DNA of 64,000 bases from Peromyscus leucopus (taxonomy: Eukaryota > Chordata > Mammalia > Rodentia > Cricetidae). Position 1 is the stretch's first letter, and each line of letters opens with the position of its first letter. Under the pieces are notes generated by a model. The model was not told the origin of the DNA, did not search any database, and worked only from the letters and a program-made list of their open reading frames with translations. This document shows, piece after piece, positions 1-11,257 of this stretch. The translations under genes were made by a program, and so were the position numbers. The DNA is taken from assembly GCF_004664715.2 (NCBI RefSeq), contig NC_051067.1, positions 64,912,482 through 64,976,481 on the forward strand. The letters run 5' to 3'.

Positions 1-1199
1 TGATATAACTAAGGATGGAAAAATATTTTTTTGGTATCGATAGAAAAATAGAATGTAAAAATAGGACGAGGCATTGATCTTTTGGGGAGAACAAAAAAAA
101 TATACTAAACCTTTTTCTTAGTAAATTTAGCAAAGACATTACTGTGTAGGAAAGCTCGGTTCACATTTTCTTGTCACCTCAGTCTTTTCCATTTTGGGTC
201 AAAACCTAAAGAAAGACGGGAGGAAGGAAGGAAGGTCTGAGGTAATTACAGCCTAACCAAGAGCAAAAAACGGACCCCAGATCTCACAAGGAAGCTTGAC
301 TCAAAGAGGAAGAACGCTGCCGTTGGCTTGGTACAAGCAGAGCAGCAGAGTTGAACTGACTGGCCCTCCGTCAGAGCAGATGCAGGCACCCTGGCCTCTG
401 CTGACAGGCCACATGCAGGAGAAGGAACAAAAAGCAGAGAAGTACTGGGCGCTAAGAGGCTTTCAGAGGCTCCTGTTGCTAGGGAACCACTTCCTCTGAG
501 TTCACACGCAGCTAACTCGGGCTATTCAGAAGCCCCTAGAACAATCTTTCCTGGGCTTCACCAAGGGTGGGAGGGGGAAAGAAGCCCCTCTTAAAGCTCA
601 CACATCATGGTTACACCAAGCCAAGCTTGGCTTTTCCAGCAGATGCCAAAGAGTTAACAATGCTGGGAGGCAACGAGAAAGAAATGGGTGTCTTCTTTTT
701 ATGAAGTCAGGGGACAGGCCAGCCTCTGCCTTTACCTATCTGAGTATGCCAGTTGCAAACTGTGACACACCCTTACACAATTTTATTAACAACTCCTTGA
801 GATGATGATGTTTTCTTCATTTTCAGATCTCCACAACTCCAACACAGTTCTTATAAACAGCTGCCCAAGTTCCTTGATTTCCACTTCTCCATCCCATGAA
901 GATGTGGTAGGACTTGCTCAGGTCTGAGTGGGGTGCTGACACAGAGATAAAAATACAAGGATAAAACCTTTCCTTCAAGATGTCTCCAGGTCTGTTGTGA
1001 AAAGCTGTCCTCAGAGCACCTGAGGTCATTCCCTCCTTCCGGGCAGCTGTGACTGTACAAGAGAAGCCCTCAAGGCTGTCTCCTCAAGGCTGTCTCTCTG
1101 AAGGTCCTTCATAGAGGGACAGGGTTGGGGGGCATTAGATCCTCACCTGAGATTCTGCCATCCTTCCTGCACCCCGCATCCAACTGCACATGATAGCCT
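1..1199. other. Unassigned non-coding stretch
   Basis: No repeat family, exon or RNA gene is recognised. The first 130 bases are A/T-rich. About 770-830 faintly resembles the end of a MIR element. Open frames on either strand are short and overlap one another without codon-like structure. Confidence 0.5.
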
Positions 1200-1460
1200 G
1201 AGTGTGTGGGAGAGTCCCTCTATACAACTATGGGGAAATCATCATCCATGCAGGGGTGAGACCTTGTGGTGATGCAGCTGCTTTGGGGTTACCCATTCTC
1301 CTATAAATAACCCCTTACACATGCAAGTAAGCCCAACCAATTCATTAGTTCGCTAAGCAGGACTTTGGCGGATAGAATCAAGACTCTGGTCTGTCATTGG
1401 TGCCCTGTCTGGGTTGATTTGTTCCCATCTCCCCGGGAGGAGTACACACAACAAGCTCTT
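1200..1460 (+). repeat. LTR-like fragment
   Basis: The segment reads like the R-U5 end of a rodent retroviral LTR: a CTATAAATAA motif near 1300, a degenerate poly(A)-signal region near 1335, then a U5-like block. No TSD or internal region was found. The family cannot be named. Confidence 0.3.
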
Positions 1461-2177
1461 GCAGAAGATGCACAGTTAGGATAGGTTTTGCTACAAATAG
1501 CAATAACAGGTAGTGGGGGTATGAATGAGATGATCAATTTCAGTTTGGGGCTCCTACATATAAGATAAACCTGCAGAAAGACAGACAGCACCTGATGGTG
1601 TTACTGCTTTCTGGTTACAAGAAAGGCAGATTTCTACGCTTTTTCTCTACCATTTTCAATACATGGGTTCATCTTTGAGGGCCTCCATGTGGTCCCACCT
1701 GGCTATCAGAAAAGAAAACAAACATATGTCCCCTGGAGGGAACGTTCCAGAACTTTCACTGTAGTCGATGTTGTATTCAAAGTTGACGGTGCTGGGAGCT
1801 AAAGTTATGAAGGTGAGCGTGTGCTGGGAGCATACTTATTTCCTCCACTGTGCAAAGCTGGGCCTCTTTTATTGTGTGTATTCTATAGTTAATGTTACAG
1901 CCCCTTTTTCACTTAATGTGAAGTGTGGTTTTTTTTTTTCATTTTGTTATATCGCTATATATTTAAGAATTATATATGCTCAAAGGAAAAATGAAAATGG
2001 TATTAAAAAACAAATAAGCCACATTCCCTTGCTCATTGTGTATCATCCAAAGTTCAGAAAAGTCTGGCTGTTAAGGGGTCGGGACATTAAAGAAAATGTC
2101 TGGCATTCATGATGCATTGCAGAGCTTTCCAGTATGTGAGAATCCAGGTACCAAGGCTCTTAAAAGCCAGTGTTTAT
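1461..2177. other. Unassigned non-coding stretch
   Basis: No recognised repeat or gene. It includes a T-run (1928-1939) and A/T-rich DNA around 1950-2000. An open frame at 1768-2112 (114 codons) has no recognisable domain. Confidence 0.45.
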
Positions 2178-2251
2178 TGGCTGTATCCCTGTGCTCTCTA
2201 CTGGCTGCATCCCTGTGTTCTCTGTACTGGCTGCATCTCTGTGCTCTCTAT
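2178..2251 (+). repeat. Short minisatellite, three 24-26 bp units
   Basis: Three consecutive units begin TGGCTG and end in CTCTCTA or CTCTGTA: 2178-2201, 2202-2227 and 2228-2251. They differ by a few substitutions and a 2-bp insertion in the middle unit. Confidence 0.85.
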
Positions 2252-2794
2252 ATCTATTTCTTGCACTTGCTGATATCACCTCCAAACTAAAGAAGCCATA
2301 TTGGAATCCCTGTATTAGGATCTTCTTACAGAGAAGCAGATGAAGACACATCTTGACATCTTGAGCTTATGCATCATTAGCCTGCCCTCTTTGATGATGG
2401 TGAGGAGGAATGTAGTTTTATAGCTGAGACTGTCACTGCTACAACAGTATCAGGATTCTACTGCTAACGAAGAAAATATGAATAACTGGCCCATCTCTGA
2501 CATAGGAGATGGAACATATCCATATTCATATACTTCTGGAAGATATGGGCCATAAGAAATGTATTATAGGATTACTTCTTGGTTTATACTTCATTATCTC
2601 AATGACACCAAAGAATCTGACTCGGACCCTCATGTCTAAGTGTAAGATTTTGATGGCTAAGGACATAGCAATGTGATTTATAAGAATAGATCAAGCCTGG
2701 ACCCACCAAGGTCAGCGAGCAGACTATTAAGATGACTTGAGTATGGAAGAACAATACCTAGCATGACAGCAGGACTGGACAGATGGGACCGAGG
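2252..2794. other. Unassigned non-coding stretch
   Basis: A/T-rich single-copy-looking DNA. No repeat or exon recognised. Confidence 0.45.
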
Positions 2795-2872
2795 ACACAG
2801 TTCAATGGCCAGAGAGGGTGCTTGCCTAGTATGTTTGATCCCTAGCTCCACTATTTAAAAATGAACTCTGGA
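2795..2872 (+). mobile_element. ID-like SINE fragment
   Basis: The segment follows the tRNA-like body of ID/B4 SINEs: CAGTTCAATGGC, then a GTGCTTGCCTAGTATG stretch, then GATCCCTAGCTCC. It is diverged and lacks a clear tail. Confidence 0.45.
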
Positions 2873-3400
2873 AAATTGGGAATCCATATGAGAAATGCTA
2901 CAAAGTCACTCACTATGGCTGGAACGGAGGTTAAGTGTAAAGAAAGAATTCACCATGACCTTGGAGTTGGAAGCCAGGATCCATGCTAGCACCATGAACA
3001 GAAGTTTTATAGCCAGAGAGCAAAAGGGATGTCTATCAGCTGACTTTGCTCCTACCAGAGGTAAATACTATGTCCTGATAAAGTCAGAGTTCAACACCTT
3101 CTCAAGTTCACCAAAGCTAAGTAGAACAGCAATGACTCACCTCCACACTTTATCTTCAGCAAAGTGTGACTTTGTATGCACAGGCAAAAATCCAAGAACT
3201 CACTGTACCTCATTGTTCCCTTTTCATGGAGAAGCTGGGGAGTTAGGCTTTCTAAGTAGCACCAGACCTAACGGCTCTGCTGATGACGTTGCTAAATCAG
3301 AGGAATGTAAAACTAGCCTTCTTGACACAGCACTGACGAGAAACTATCAAATCTGTCTAGAATACATACAGATTTGGAAAAGATGTAAAATGGCAGCCCA
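2873..3400. other. Unassigned stretch with an open frame
   Basis: An open frame starts at 2895 on the plus strand and runs 228 codons, but its last third is the (TGG)n tract and a B1 SINE. The unique part (about 168 codons) shows no domain, signal peptide or membrane segment, so I do not call it a gene. Confidence 0.4.
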
Positions 3401-3482
3401 GTGGTGGTGTGGTGGTGGTGTGGTGGTGGTGGTGTGGTGGTGGTGGTGTGGTGGTGGTGTGGTGGTGTGGTGGTGGTGGTGG
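3401..3482 (+). repeat. (TGG)n microsatellite
   Basis: About 82 bp of TGG triplets interrupted by extra TG units. It sits at the 5' side of a B1 element and overlaps its GTGGTGG-like start. Confidence 0.95.
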
Positions 3483-3627
3483 AGGCTCAGACCTTTAATC
3501 CCAGCACTGGGGAGGCAGAGGCAGGCAGATCTCTGTGAGTCTGATTCAGCCCGGTCTACAAAGCAAGTCCAGAACAGCTAAGGATGTTACACAGAGAAAT
3601 CCTATCTCAAAAAACAAAATAAAACAA
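3483..3627 (+). mobile_element. B1 SINE
   Basis: It shows the B1 core (CCTTTAATCCCAGCACT, GGCAGAGGCAGGCAGATCT) and the AAATCC-TATCTCA 3' end followed by an A-rich tail. The 5' end is replaced by or merged with the (TGG)n tract. Confidence 0.9.
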
Positions 3628-3629
3628 CG

Positions 3630-3850
3630 GCTTTGGACTTCACTAGGCCTGGGTTGAGTCCTAGTTTCAGCCTCTTCCTGCTATGTGACCTTGGAGAGAA
3701 AGACTGTTAAAGATTGAGTTTTCTGCAAAGGAGAAAAAAAAAAAAAAAAAATACCCTGACTGCACAGGGTTAATAAGAGGGCTAGACAGCATTTTACCAA
3801 AAACTCTCAGCAAGGTGCCTCCCACATTCTAAGTATTTAAGGAATGCTTA
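3630..3850 (+). mobile_element. MIR SINE
   Basis: The order of motifs matches MIR: GGCCTGGGTTGAGTCC, CTATGTGACCTTGG, a TTTTCTGCAAA region, GGGTTAATAAG, and an end resembling GCCTGGCACATAGTA. A 20-bp A-run has expanded inside it (about 3731-3752). Confidence 0.7.
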
Positions 3851-5427
3851 GCTATCGTTGTATGGAGGCCGGCTTGCGCACCAGGTATCTTGTGTACATT
3901 GTGTATCCATCTACAAGGTGCCCGGCACACAGCCAGATGGGAAACTTCTCCTGAGGTGATTTTACCTCGTCAACTCTTCCAAGCAAGAACAGCAGCAAGC
4001 AACTATGACTGCAGTCCTCTAAGGAGGGCACACTAGCCCCTCACTTCCCTAGAGAAGCCCAGGTTCCCAGCTAACCCTGATGTCAGCTACCTTGTCATCA
4101 TGAGAGAACCAGTTATTGCCAACTGTCCAGCCACACTGCCCAGGACATGACTGCAATTCTTAGTGGTATCTTCAGAGTTGTGAAATCTTTCATAATCTCC
4201 CATTACTGAAATCACGGAAACTGCGCATAGGACAGTATTAGCCGCTTGTGGCAAGGAACTTCGGGAAGCTCAGCCTTGGGTAAGCACTCACAAGCTTGGT
4301 GCTAGCATTTCCTCTCCCGTTTCCATAGCAACATCCCCACACTATCTTCTCAGAACCTCAGACACCAGACCAAGCAGAAACTTCCACAACAGGGTCTGAA
4401 AATCACAACACTGGTCCATGAGCTGTGTGGCAAGAGTTTCCTCTTGCCTGAAAATGACAAGGTTTCTCATTCGTGTCTTTCCCCCTGCTCTTCTTATTTC
4501 TTCTCACTTCTGAAATCCCTAAACCTGGAGTTTAGGCTTCAAATGCCCTCAGGGGCCTAGCAGGATAGGGAGAGGCAACCAGGGATACAGCTAAGCTGAT
4601 GTTTTCATTATTAGGAACACAGGCCTGTTTTGGAGACTTCTTACAATTTCTGTGGAAACCAAAGCCTGGAAACTGAACCTTTTTTTTTTTTTTTTTTTTT
4701 TTTTTCATGAAATTTACAAGTTTTTAAATGCTGGGAGCTATTTTTTTTTTTTTAAGACTACAAACAAAACAAAAATCTTCTATTAAATGAGTGTGCTGTG
4801 TTTCGAGTGTCAGTCAGCTTAGTTAGGATCTCCTTTTGGGATTTCAGAATTATTTACTCTTTCCTGCGTGGCTATGAGGAACATAAACATTGCATTTCCC
4901 CTAGCTACCAATTACGGCCAGAATCTGTTAATTTGCTAACAGGAAAACATTATTTCAGAAAGGGCTTTATTACTCTGTTGTGTTCCATGTTCTCTTTCAA
5001 CATTTGTACTGAGGGATAAGAAGCCAGAGGTGTTCTTGCCCAAGCTGATTTTTATTTCTCCACAAGTTTACACAAAGCCAATCAGCAATTGAAATGAGTA
5101 CTAGCGAACATGTTTAGTTAAAATCAAAATACCATGATTCCAATTTATCCAAACTCAAACCAAGCTCATTCAAATTGAGTCAAAATATGGCAATAGACAT
5201 GCTTCAAGACAGTGAAATTAAAGAGGATAAACATCATTTCTTTTTTACCTATCATTAAACACCTAAGGGATTGATCAGTTAGAATACTACAAGCAGAAAA
5301 GGCCATCAAGAATGAAAATTTGAGTGTGTTACGATGCTGACCAATCAGGTATGAGTACTCTAAAGAATATACTTTAACTTATATGTACACACGTTACACT
5401 TTTCAATTTTTTATTATTATAAGTAGT
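3851..5427. other. Unassigned non-coding stretch
   Basis: Mostly single-copy-looking DNA. It contains T-runs at 4679-4705 and 4741-4754, which could be remnants of retroposon tails. No exon or named repeat was identified. Confidence 0.45.
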
Positions 5428-5577
5428 TATTAGGTCTCAAAGAAACGCAGGACAAGTCTCATTCAGTGTCTGTGGCTCCTCCTAGCGCTTCTCACTCCAC
5501 CCCTACCCAAAACCTCTCCCTCCTGGGGGCGGGGCTTCCCTTCCCTCCCCGCAGCCTGATGTCTATGTAACTCAGCC
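5428..5577 (+). repeat. LTR-like segment, copy A
   Basis: This 150-bp block is similar along its length to 6831-6975: TATTAGGTCTCAAA start, CCTGTGGCTC-type middle, and a CTCTCCCTCC-GGGG-GGGCTTCC pyrimidine/GC-box stretch. It lacks the poly(A)-signal half present in copy B. Confidence 0.6.
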
Positions 5578-5855
5578 AAACAAGTTTCAAGGAACTTTTT
5601 GCTACTCTTTTATTTAAACTTTAAATGAGCTTGTCCTGCAATGACTGCGCTCAGTAATCAACCACCTGTGTGTCATGGTAAAAGGTATATGAAAAATAAA
5701 AAGTGTTTCACATTTTTGTCCTCCTCACTACAAGATTGTTATACTTTCAACATCAATCAATGAGGTTCTGGTAAGCTGGTAAAGCATTGCATACTATTAC
5801 CAGTCACAAGGTCAAGATTTTAAATTTCCTTTGGTTGTCTTCTACGAATAGACTT

Positions 5856-6034
5856 TTTTTTTGTTTTGTTTTTTGTTTTGTTTTGTTTTTTGAGATGGGG
5901 TTTCTCTGTGTAGCTTTGTGACTTTCCTGGAACTCACTTGGTAGCCTAGGCTGGCCTCGAACTCACAGAGATCCACCTGCCTCTGCCTCCTGAGTGCTGG
6001 CATTAAAAGTGTGTGCCACCACCACCCTGCCTAA
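5856..6034 (-). mobile_element. B1 SINE with 10-bp TSD
   Basis: A reverse-complement B1 begins with a T-rich (TTTTG)n tail followed by GAGATGGGGTTTCTCTGTGTAG. The 10-bp duplication GAATAGACTT flanks it at 5846-5855 and 6035-6044. Confidence 0.95.
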
Positions 6035-6289
6035 GAATAGACTTAAAAGTGCTTCTCATTGTGCTAAAAACATCTCTGCCCACTCTATATATCCAATGCT
6101 CTGAATATACAGGAAAAATGTCCATGTTATTTACCTAAAATCATTTTTGGGTCCTCGAGCTTTTATTATCACTCAAAGACATCACTCTACTACCTTTTCT
6201 ACAATGTGGATTTCTGTAGAGATTACAAATCATGGCAATGCTAACATATCTAAAACTTTTATCTCTTTTTATAAACTTAAAATTTTTAA

Positions 6290-6830
6290 GTAAGCTTCAG
6301 CAAGTCAGCTTGGATTCACCTCTCACAGGTCGAAGGGACTCCGGATAAGTACTGGAGTACTATCAACAGCCTAAGTTTCCCCACCTGCCTATTCCTGAAG
6401 ATGTCATCTCTCTATCTCACCCCTGGTTTTGGGACTACCCTCCTCCAAATACCGGGACCATGGGCCTGGAAGTTTCAAGTGTATACTGAAGATAAAAATT
6501 TTTCCCTAAACTCCTTAACTTTACCTTCTCTCCCTAGTCATCTGTCCCAGTAGGTTTCAAGTCAGCTATAGACTGCTCCAGGGCTGCCTACAACACATTA
6601 TCCCAAGGTAGTCTGACATTCCAGACTACTCCAAAGGAGCCTGCACTTCCCTAGCCCCAGATAATCCCACAGAACCTAGACTGCAAGCAAAACAGTCCAT
6701 AAGCCTCTCTCTTCTTGTCTTTCGACCATCATTCCACCCCTTCTGGGCCCCAACAATGACACCCCCAATTTCAGCAGGAAATAGTTACAGAAGAGATTAC
6801 ATTGCCCCTTATCACCAACAAAAGGCTTAA
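6290..6830 (+). mobile_element. Possible ERV internal (3' end) remnant
   Basis: The stretch just before LTR-like copy B resembles the 3' internal part of a class I rodent retroelement (AATTTCAGCAGGAA and CACCAACAAAAGGCTTAAT motifs). All frames are interrupted. This is recall-based and weak. Confidence 0.35.
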
Positions 6831-7146
6831 TATTAGATCTCAAACCAGGAGAAGTCTCCCACAGTGCCTGTGGCTCTTCCCAGTACTTCTCACCCTACCC
6901 CTATTTCAACCTCTCCCTCCCAGGGGCTGGGCTTCTTCCCTTCCCCCAGTCTCATCCTTGTATAACTCACCCATTTTGGTTACACCAATCTCCTGGCTTA
7001 GGCAACCTCTCTCAGGCAGTGGCTCTTCTCTTGTTCTTCCCCTTCTATCATGGTCTGGTTTAGTTTGCCGGCCATGTTCAGCCTGGACTCTTCCCTCTGT
7101 CTGCTTTCTCCCTACAATAAAAATCTTCTCCATACTCAAGGAGTAG
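6831..7146 (+). mobile_element. LTR-like segment, copy B, with poly(A) signal
   Basis: It aligns with copy A at 5428-5577, then continues through a pyrimidine-rich block to AATAAA at 7116-7121 and a short U5-like end. The GTATAACTCA region near 6960 is TATA-like. Taken with copy A, it suggests a broken provirus or two insertions of one family. Confidence 0.55.
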
Positions 7147-7249
7147 ATATGTCCTCCTCCTTTTAATTCATATTTTTATTCAGTAGTCATGTATTTTTAA
7201 TTATACAAATTAATGGTTCTCATTGTCATTTGTATATATGCTAGTTTTT

Positions 7250-7252
<3 letters not shown>

Positions 7253-7292
<40 letters not shown>
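7253..7292 (+). repeat. (TG)n microsatellite
   Basis: About 20 uninterrupted TG units. It lies at the 3'-tail side of a minus-strand B4 element, where such tracts usually form. Confidence 0.98.
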
Positions 7293-7295
<3 letters not shown>

Positions 7296-7566
7296 GCATA
7301 TGCACACACAAGTGTGCATGTGTATGTGTGTTTTCTGTGTTTGTGCATGAGTGTGTGCAGAAGCTCATGCATAATTTGTATGTAGAGGCCAGAATCAACA
7401 TCAGGAATCTTCCAGAGTCTTCCACTATCACTCTCTATTTTTCAGGATGGGGTCTCTCACTGGTCCTGGTGCTCATTGGTGTGTCTAGATTGGCTAGCTA
7501 GAAAACACCTAGGGATCCAGTGATCTCGCTCTTACCCAGTGCTGATGTCACAAGTACAGGCAACCA
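7293..7566 (-). mobile_element. B4 SINE, first part
   Basis: This is the B1-related half and CA-rich tail of a B4 element in reverse complement (GGTCTCTCACTGG, CCCAGTGCTGATGTCACAAGTACAGG). It is interrupted by a B3 SINE and resumes at about 7723. Confidence 0.7.
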
Positions 7567-7722
7567 CATTACTTTGTCTGCCATTTGTGTGCCTGGTGCC
7601 TTCAGAAGACGGTGCTGGATGCCCAGGAACTGGGGTTACAGACAGTTGTGAGCACCCCTGGGGTTGCTGGGAATCAAACTGAACCAGTGCTCTTAACCAC
7701 GGAGCCATCTGTCCAGGCTCAC
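7567..7722 (-). mobile_element. B3/B2-type SINE inserted in the B4
   Basis: Reverse-complement B3: GCCTGGTGCCTTCAGAAG, GGGTTACAGACAGTTGTGAGC, GGGTTGCTGGGAATCAAACT, and AACCACGGAGCCATCTGTCCAG at the tRNA-derived head. Confidence 0.8.
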
Positions 7723-7816
7723 CAGTCCAGCTTTTAAACAGATGTTAGGGATCTGAACGTGGGCCCCCATGCTTATTTGGCCAGCACTTTATTTACTGAG
7801 TCATTTCTCTAGCCTA
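7723..7816 (-). mobile_element. B4 SINE, second part (ID-like head)
   Basis: This continues the B4 after the B3 insertion: GGGATCTGAACGTGGG, CATGCTTATTTGGCCAGCAC, and ACTGAGTCATTTCTCTAGCC, the reverse complement of the ID-type head. Confidence 0.65.
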
Positions 7817-8511
7817 TTTAAATTATTTTTACACTCATTTATATTGTATATGTGACCGAAGTCAGGCTGTTGATGCTTTCAGATACGGTACAGTTGTCTT
7901 GAATCAGTGGGTGAGCCCAAAGGACCCTGTCTTACTTCCCGTCCTCAGGAGCCAACCAGCAGACTGAGATAGACCAAGCAGTTGAGGTAAGAGTTGCCAG
8001 GTGTAGGGAGAAAACAAGCAGGAGAAAGAATTGCCAGGGAGTTGTATCCACCCAGCTACTCCTGAGGGTGACATGGCTTCACTCTGCTGGGAAAACTGGA
8101 AGCCATGGAGAACATGCTCTACCATCCTCTGCTAAAGGGGAGCAATAGCATATTCATTCATCCACTAGGTCCCACTGGTGACTGGTGGAGGGCCGTTCAC
8201 AGAGGGAGGCTTTTCCAGAGTAAGTAAGAAGACACTTTACACAAAGGCATATAGGTGCTAGAAGCAGGGGCAGTACTTTGATAAGGGTGAGGGAACACTG
8301 GTAGGTGTGGTGGTTGGCTGTCCACCCAAACTTCAACGTTTTCCAGGTCTGTATAAAGAGCTATGGAGAGACAGTGAGGACGTGTCTGATTCCCTGTGTA
8401 GACATTTAGGAGAGGGGTCTGCTGGGCTACCAAGAGACACCAAAGAACTGGTAAGTTAGTGTATCTGCAAAACCTGGTGGAACCAGAATATGGATAGGAG
8501 TAAGTGAGCTG
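7817..8511. other. Unassigned non-coding stretch
   Basis: No repeat family or exon was recognised. Several short open frames overlap on the minus strand without domain content. Confidence 0.45.
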
Positions 8512-8640
8512 ACTTGGATGGCATGGTGTCATGTACCTGTAATCTAGCACTTAGGAGGTAGAAGCAGGAGGGTCAGGAGTTCAAGGCCATCCTCACCCAC
8601 ATAGAGTTCAGTCTTTTATGAGGTCTTGTCTCACCAAAAG
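8512..8640 (+). mobile_element. B1-type SINE, diverged
   Basis: It follows B1 order: GGATGGCATGGTGTCATG, CCTGTAATCTAGCACTTAGG, GAAGCAGGAGG, GAGTTCAAGGCCATCCTC and TCTTGTCTCACCAAAAG. Divergence suggests an old copy. Confidence 0.7.
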
Positions 8641-9085
8641 AAAGAGAAGGGTGACAACATGTGAACTTTACAAAGGTTCTCTAGAGACAGAATTTTCATT
8701 ATTTTTTTTTTTTTAAATTTACGCAGGGAGACATGGGTAACAGCAAAAACAATGGCCTCAACAATAATCTCTGAGATTTCTATTTTAGAGATTCATGTCA
8801 CCATCAGCTCAAATTTCTAGAGGATTCCTACTCTCTGCATCCTGAGAATGGGAAGAAAGGCACACTCCAAAGAGAAAGCTTGGTTAGACATTCAAACCCA
8901 CACAAGGGGAAGTGAGAAGTGGGAAGTGGGTAGGGTTTATGGGGTTCTTCCAAGGGGGAAGCATTAAAAGCTTTACTTCTGATTTTATATGCAAATGTCA
9001 CCTTCACAACAGTTCCTCCTTCAAGAGATCTTTGCAAAGAGACCATATTGAAGCAAACAAATAAGAAGACATTTTAAAAGGTAAA
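8641..9085. other. Unassigned non-coding stretch
   Basis: No recognised element apart from a T-run at about 8703-8715. Confidence 0.45.
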
Positions 9086-9290
9086 ATAGAGGCCTAGAGA
9101 TGGCTCAGTAGGTAACAGAGCTTACTATGGAAACCTGGCAACCCAAGCTTGATCCCTGAGACCCATGTGACGTCAGAAGGAGACAACTCCACTAAGTTGT
9201 CCTCCGACCTCCACACATGTATCTTACACACATGACTAGACACATGTATCTTGCATACAAACACAATAATAAGTAGAAATTTAAAAATCT
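9086..9290 (+). mobile_element. B3/RSINE1-type SINE
   Basis: The head reads CTAGAGATGGCTCAGTAGG, and the body contains GTTGTCCTCCGACCTCCACAC followed by a CA-rich and A-rich tail. Confidence 0.7.
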
Positions 9291-10331
9291 AAAATATTGT
9301 AGATACAGATTTTGTGACATTAAAATTTTCAGGTAATGCTCCTCTACATATTACCATACTGAATGTTTTATTCTAGACAACCAATATATCTTGTAGGTAA
9401 ACTTCTGAAAAGTTCCATGCTTCTACTTTCCCTGTGTGAAGAGACACAGAGAAGGACTTAGAATCATAAGAAATAAAGCTGCCAAAGCATCTTCCTGGGG
9501 ATGTGGACACAATGTCAGACTCAGCTGAGGCCAAAGTGGAGCCTCTCAGCCCCTGTCGAGGGCACAAATTCCTGGTCAACCAATAGCAGATTGGATGTGA
9601 AAGCAGCTGGATGCAGAAATCTAAATGAAAAACCTCATTTTTATTTCTCTTTGACATTTCCCTATCCACGAACAATAAATGACCGGTAGAATTTTCTGTC
9701 TTAAGAAAATCTAGTGCCTGCAAAGAAGTTGCCATCTTGGTGACCGTGAGGAGGACAGGTGCTGTTTCCGGAGCTGTGGGTGGCCTTAATAAGTTTAGCT
9801 TAGCAGAAGAGGGTGCTAAGTACTTTGAAACCCTGTGCCATGAGCTGACCCCTTCTAAATGGAAATGGCAATGGGCTGGAAGCAGATGGTGTATCATTTA
9901 AAGCAAGCAAAGAAATCTCTTTCTATCCTGGACCCTGAAGGGCACATTGCTGCCTTCTCCTCCCTGGGACATGTTCCTCCCACTTCTGGTCACTAGAGAA
10001 ATGGTTCCTTACAGTCAGAGACGATTGCAACCAGTGGAGAAGACACTAAACAATAACTACAACATTTCTCTCTTACTTCCTGTCTAAAGTTGACAATGCA
10101 GGATCAATAGTAAACTCAAGAAACGTTTCCTCATGAATTAGGTCAGAGTTCATGGCCTCCTGCCACATTTCACTTCCTTAAGTCTGTCCCCTTTCCCCTC
10201 CTCTTCAGGAAGAATGTACGGGGCAGTGAAATCCAATCTCTAGGATTTGAAACAAAGGCAAAATGGCTTGATGTGTAGGCTAGAAGGTTAATTAGATCAT
10301 GAAGGGTTTTTTCTTCCTTCACTCATTGGTT
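9291..10331. other. Unassigned stretch with a 174-codon minus-strand open frame
   Basis: An open frame covers 9373-9897 on the minus strand. I see no known motif, signal peptide or transmembrane run, and nothing marks exon boundaries, so chance is the default explanation. The rest is unremarkable. Confidence 0.35.
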
Positions 10332-10417
10332 GAGATGCTGAGAACTTAATGCAGAACTCAGAGCCTCACACATACTAAGCAAGTGCTCCACCACTGAGCT
10401 ACATACACCCCAAGCCC
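10332..10417 (-). mobile_element. ID-like SINE fragment
   Basis: Reverse complement of an ID-type head: GAGCCTCACACATACTAAGC, AAGTGCTCCACCACTGAGC, TACATACACCCCAAGCCC. Confidence 0.6.
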
Positions 10418-10844
10418 TTGTTAAGACGCGTAAGGGACTCAGGGAAGCAGTCTTTGTTAGAAGTCATCTGCAACCTGCCATAGTATTTTTTTTCCTAGTA
10501 AAAGGCCTCCCATAAACTCTCAAACTACCCTAGGGTTAAGGGAATGGGAAGAAAGTAAACTCAAAATAAAGGAAACATATTTGGCTTCCTGGAGGCAGAA
10601 TCCATGTCTGACGCAGCTCTGACATCCCATGGAGGACCCTGAGTCACTTCTTGTTTACTAAATACCCAAAGGAGCAGCAGTTTTTACATCACAAAGCTTT
10701 GCTGTCAATGACTCAGACCATCATTCACAAACTCCTGGAGTTCTTACTCATTCCAGGCATTGTGTGGGAAGCTGAAGGAAAATGACAAACAGAAGGTAAA
10801 GTGCTTGGTTTCTGATTCACCGAACTGAGCTAATAGTTTAAGAA
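10418..10844. other. Unassigned stretch with two AP-1-like sites
   Basis: There is no repeat here. TGAGTCA occurs at 10640-10646 and TGACTCA at 10709-10715, both matching the AP-1 consensus. Function is unproven. Confidence 0.35.
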
Positions 10845-11020
10845 ACTAGACAAGCATCCCTGCCTCCTTCAACAAATACCTCCTAGGCACCTGCTATGAC
10901 CCAGGTTCTATTCAGGATGTTTGGTGTGCACACAGCAGCAGCATGTAACGAATCCCTGCCTCCATGGAATTTGCCTTCTGGAGGGGTGGACAGACATAAA
11001 GCAAGTGAACTGGACCATGT
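10845..11020. mobile_element. L2/MIR-family remnant
   Basis: Motifs match an old mammalian repeat: CAACAAATACCTCCTAGGCACCTGCTATGACCCAGG in outline, then ATCCCTGCC-TCCATGGAATTTGCCTTCTGG and GGGTGGACAGACATAAA. Confidence 0.6.
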
Positions 11021-11257
11021 TGGATAGCAGGAACTGGTTTTGGTCCACGTAGGAAATGAAGGGGAGGTGGTGGTTTCCCTGAAGGTGGCTGAGAACAGCC
11101 AATGGAGAACCAATGCTGGGGTACAGTGAGGACAGTGCAGACCTAAGAGTCCCATAAAGAGATGAAGGCGTGTGGGGACCAGCTCTCCCCTGAAAGCCAT
11201 CATTAATCCTAGTAAAACCTCTTGTAAAAGATTTGCCCAAACCCTCGCTCTCTGACC

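Noticed and set aside
2895..3581. 228-codon plus-strand frame
   Set aside because: The C-terminal third is (TGG)n and a B1 SINE. The rest has no recognisable domain or gene context.
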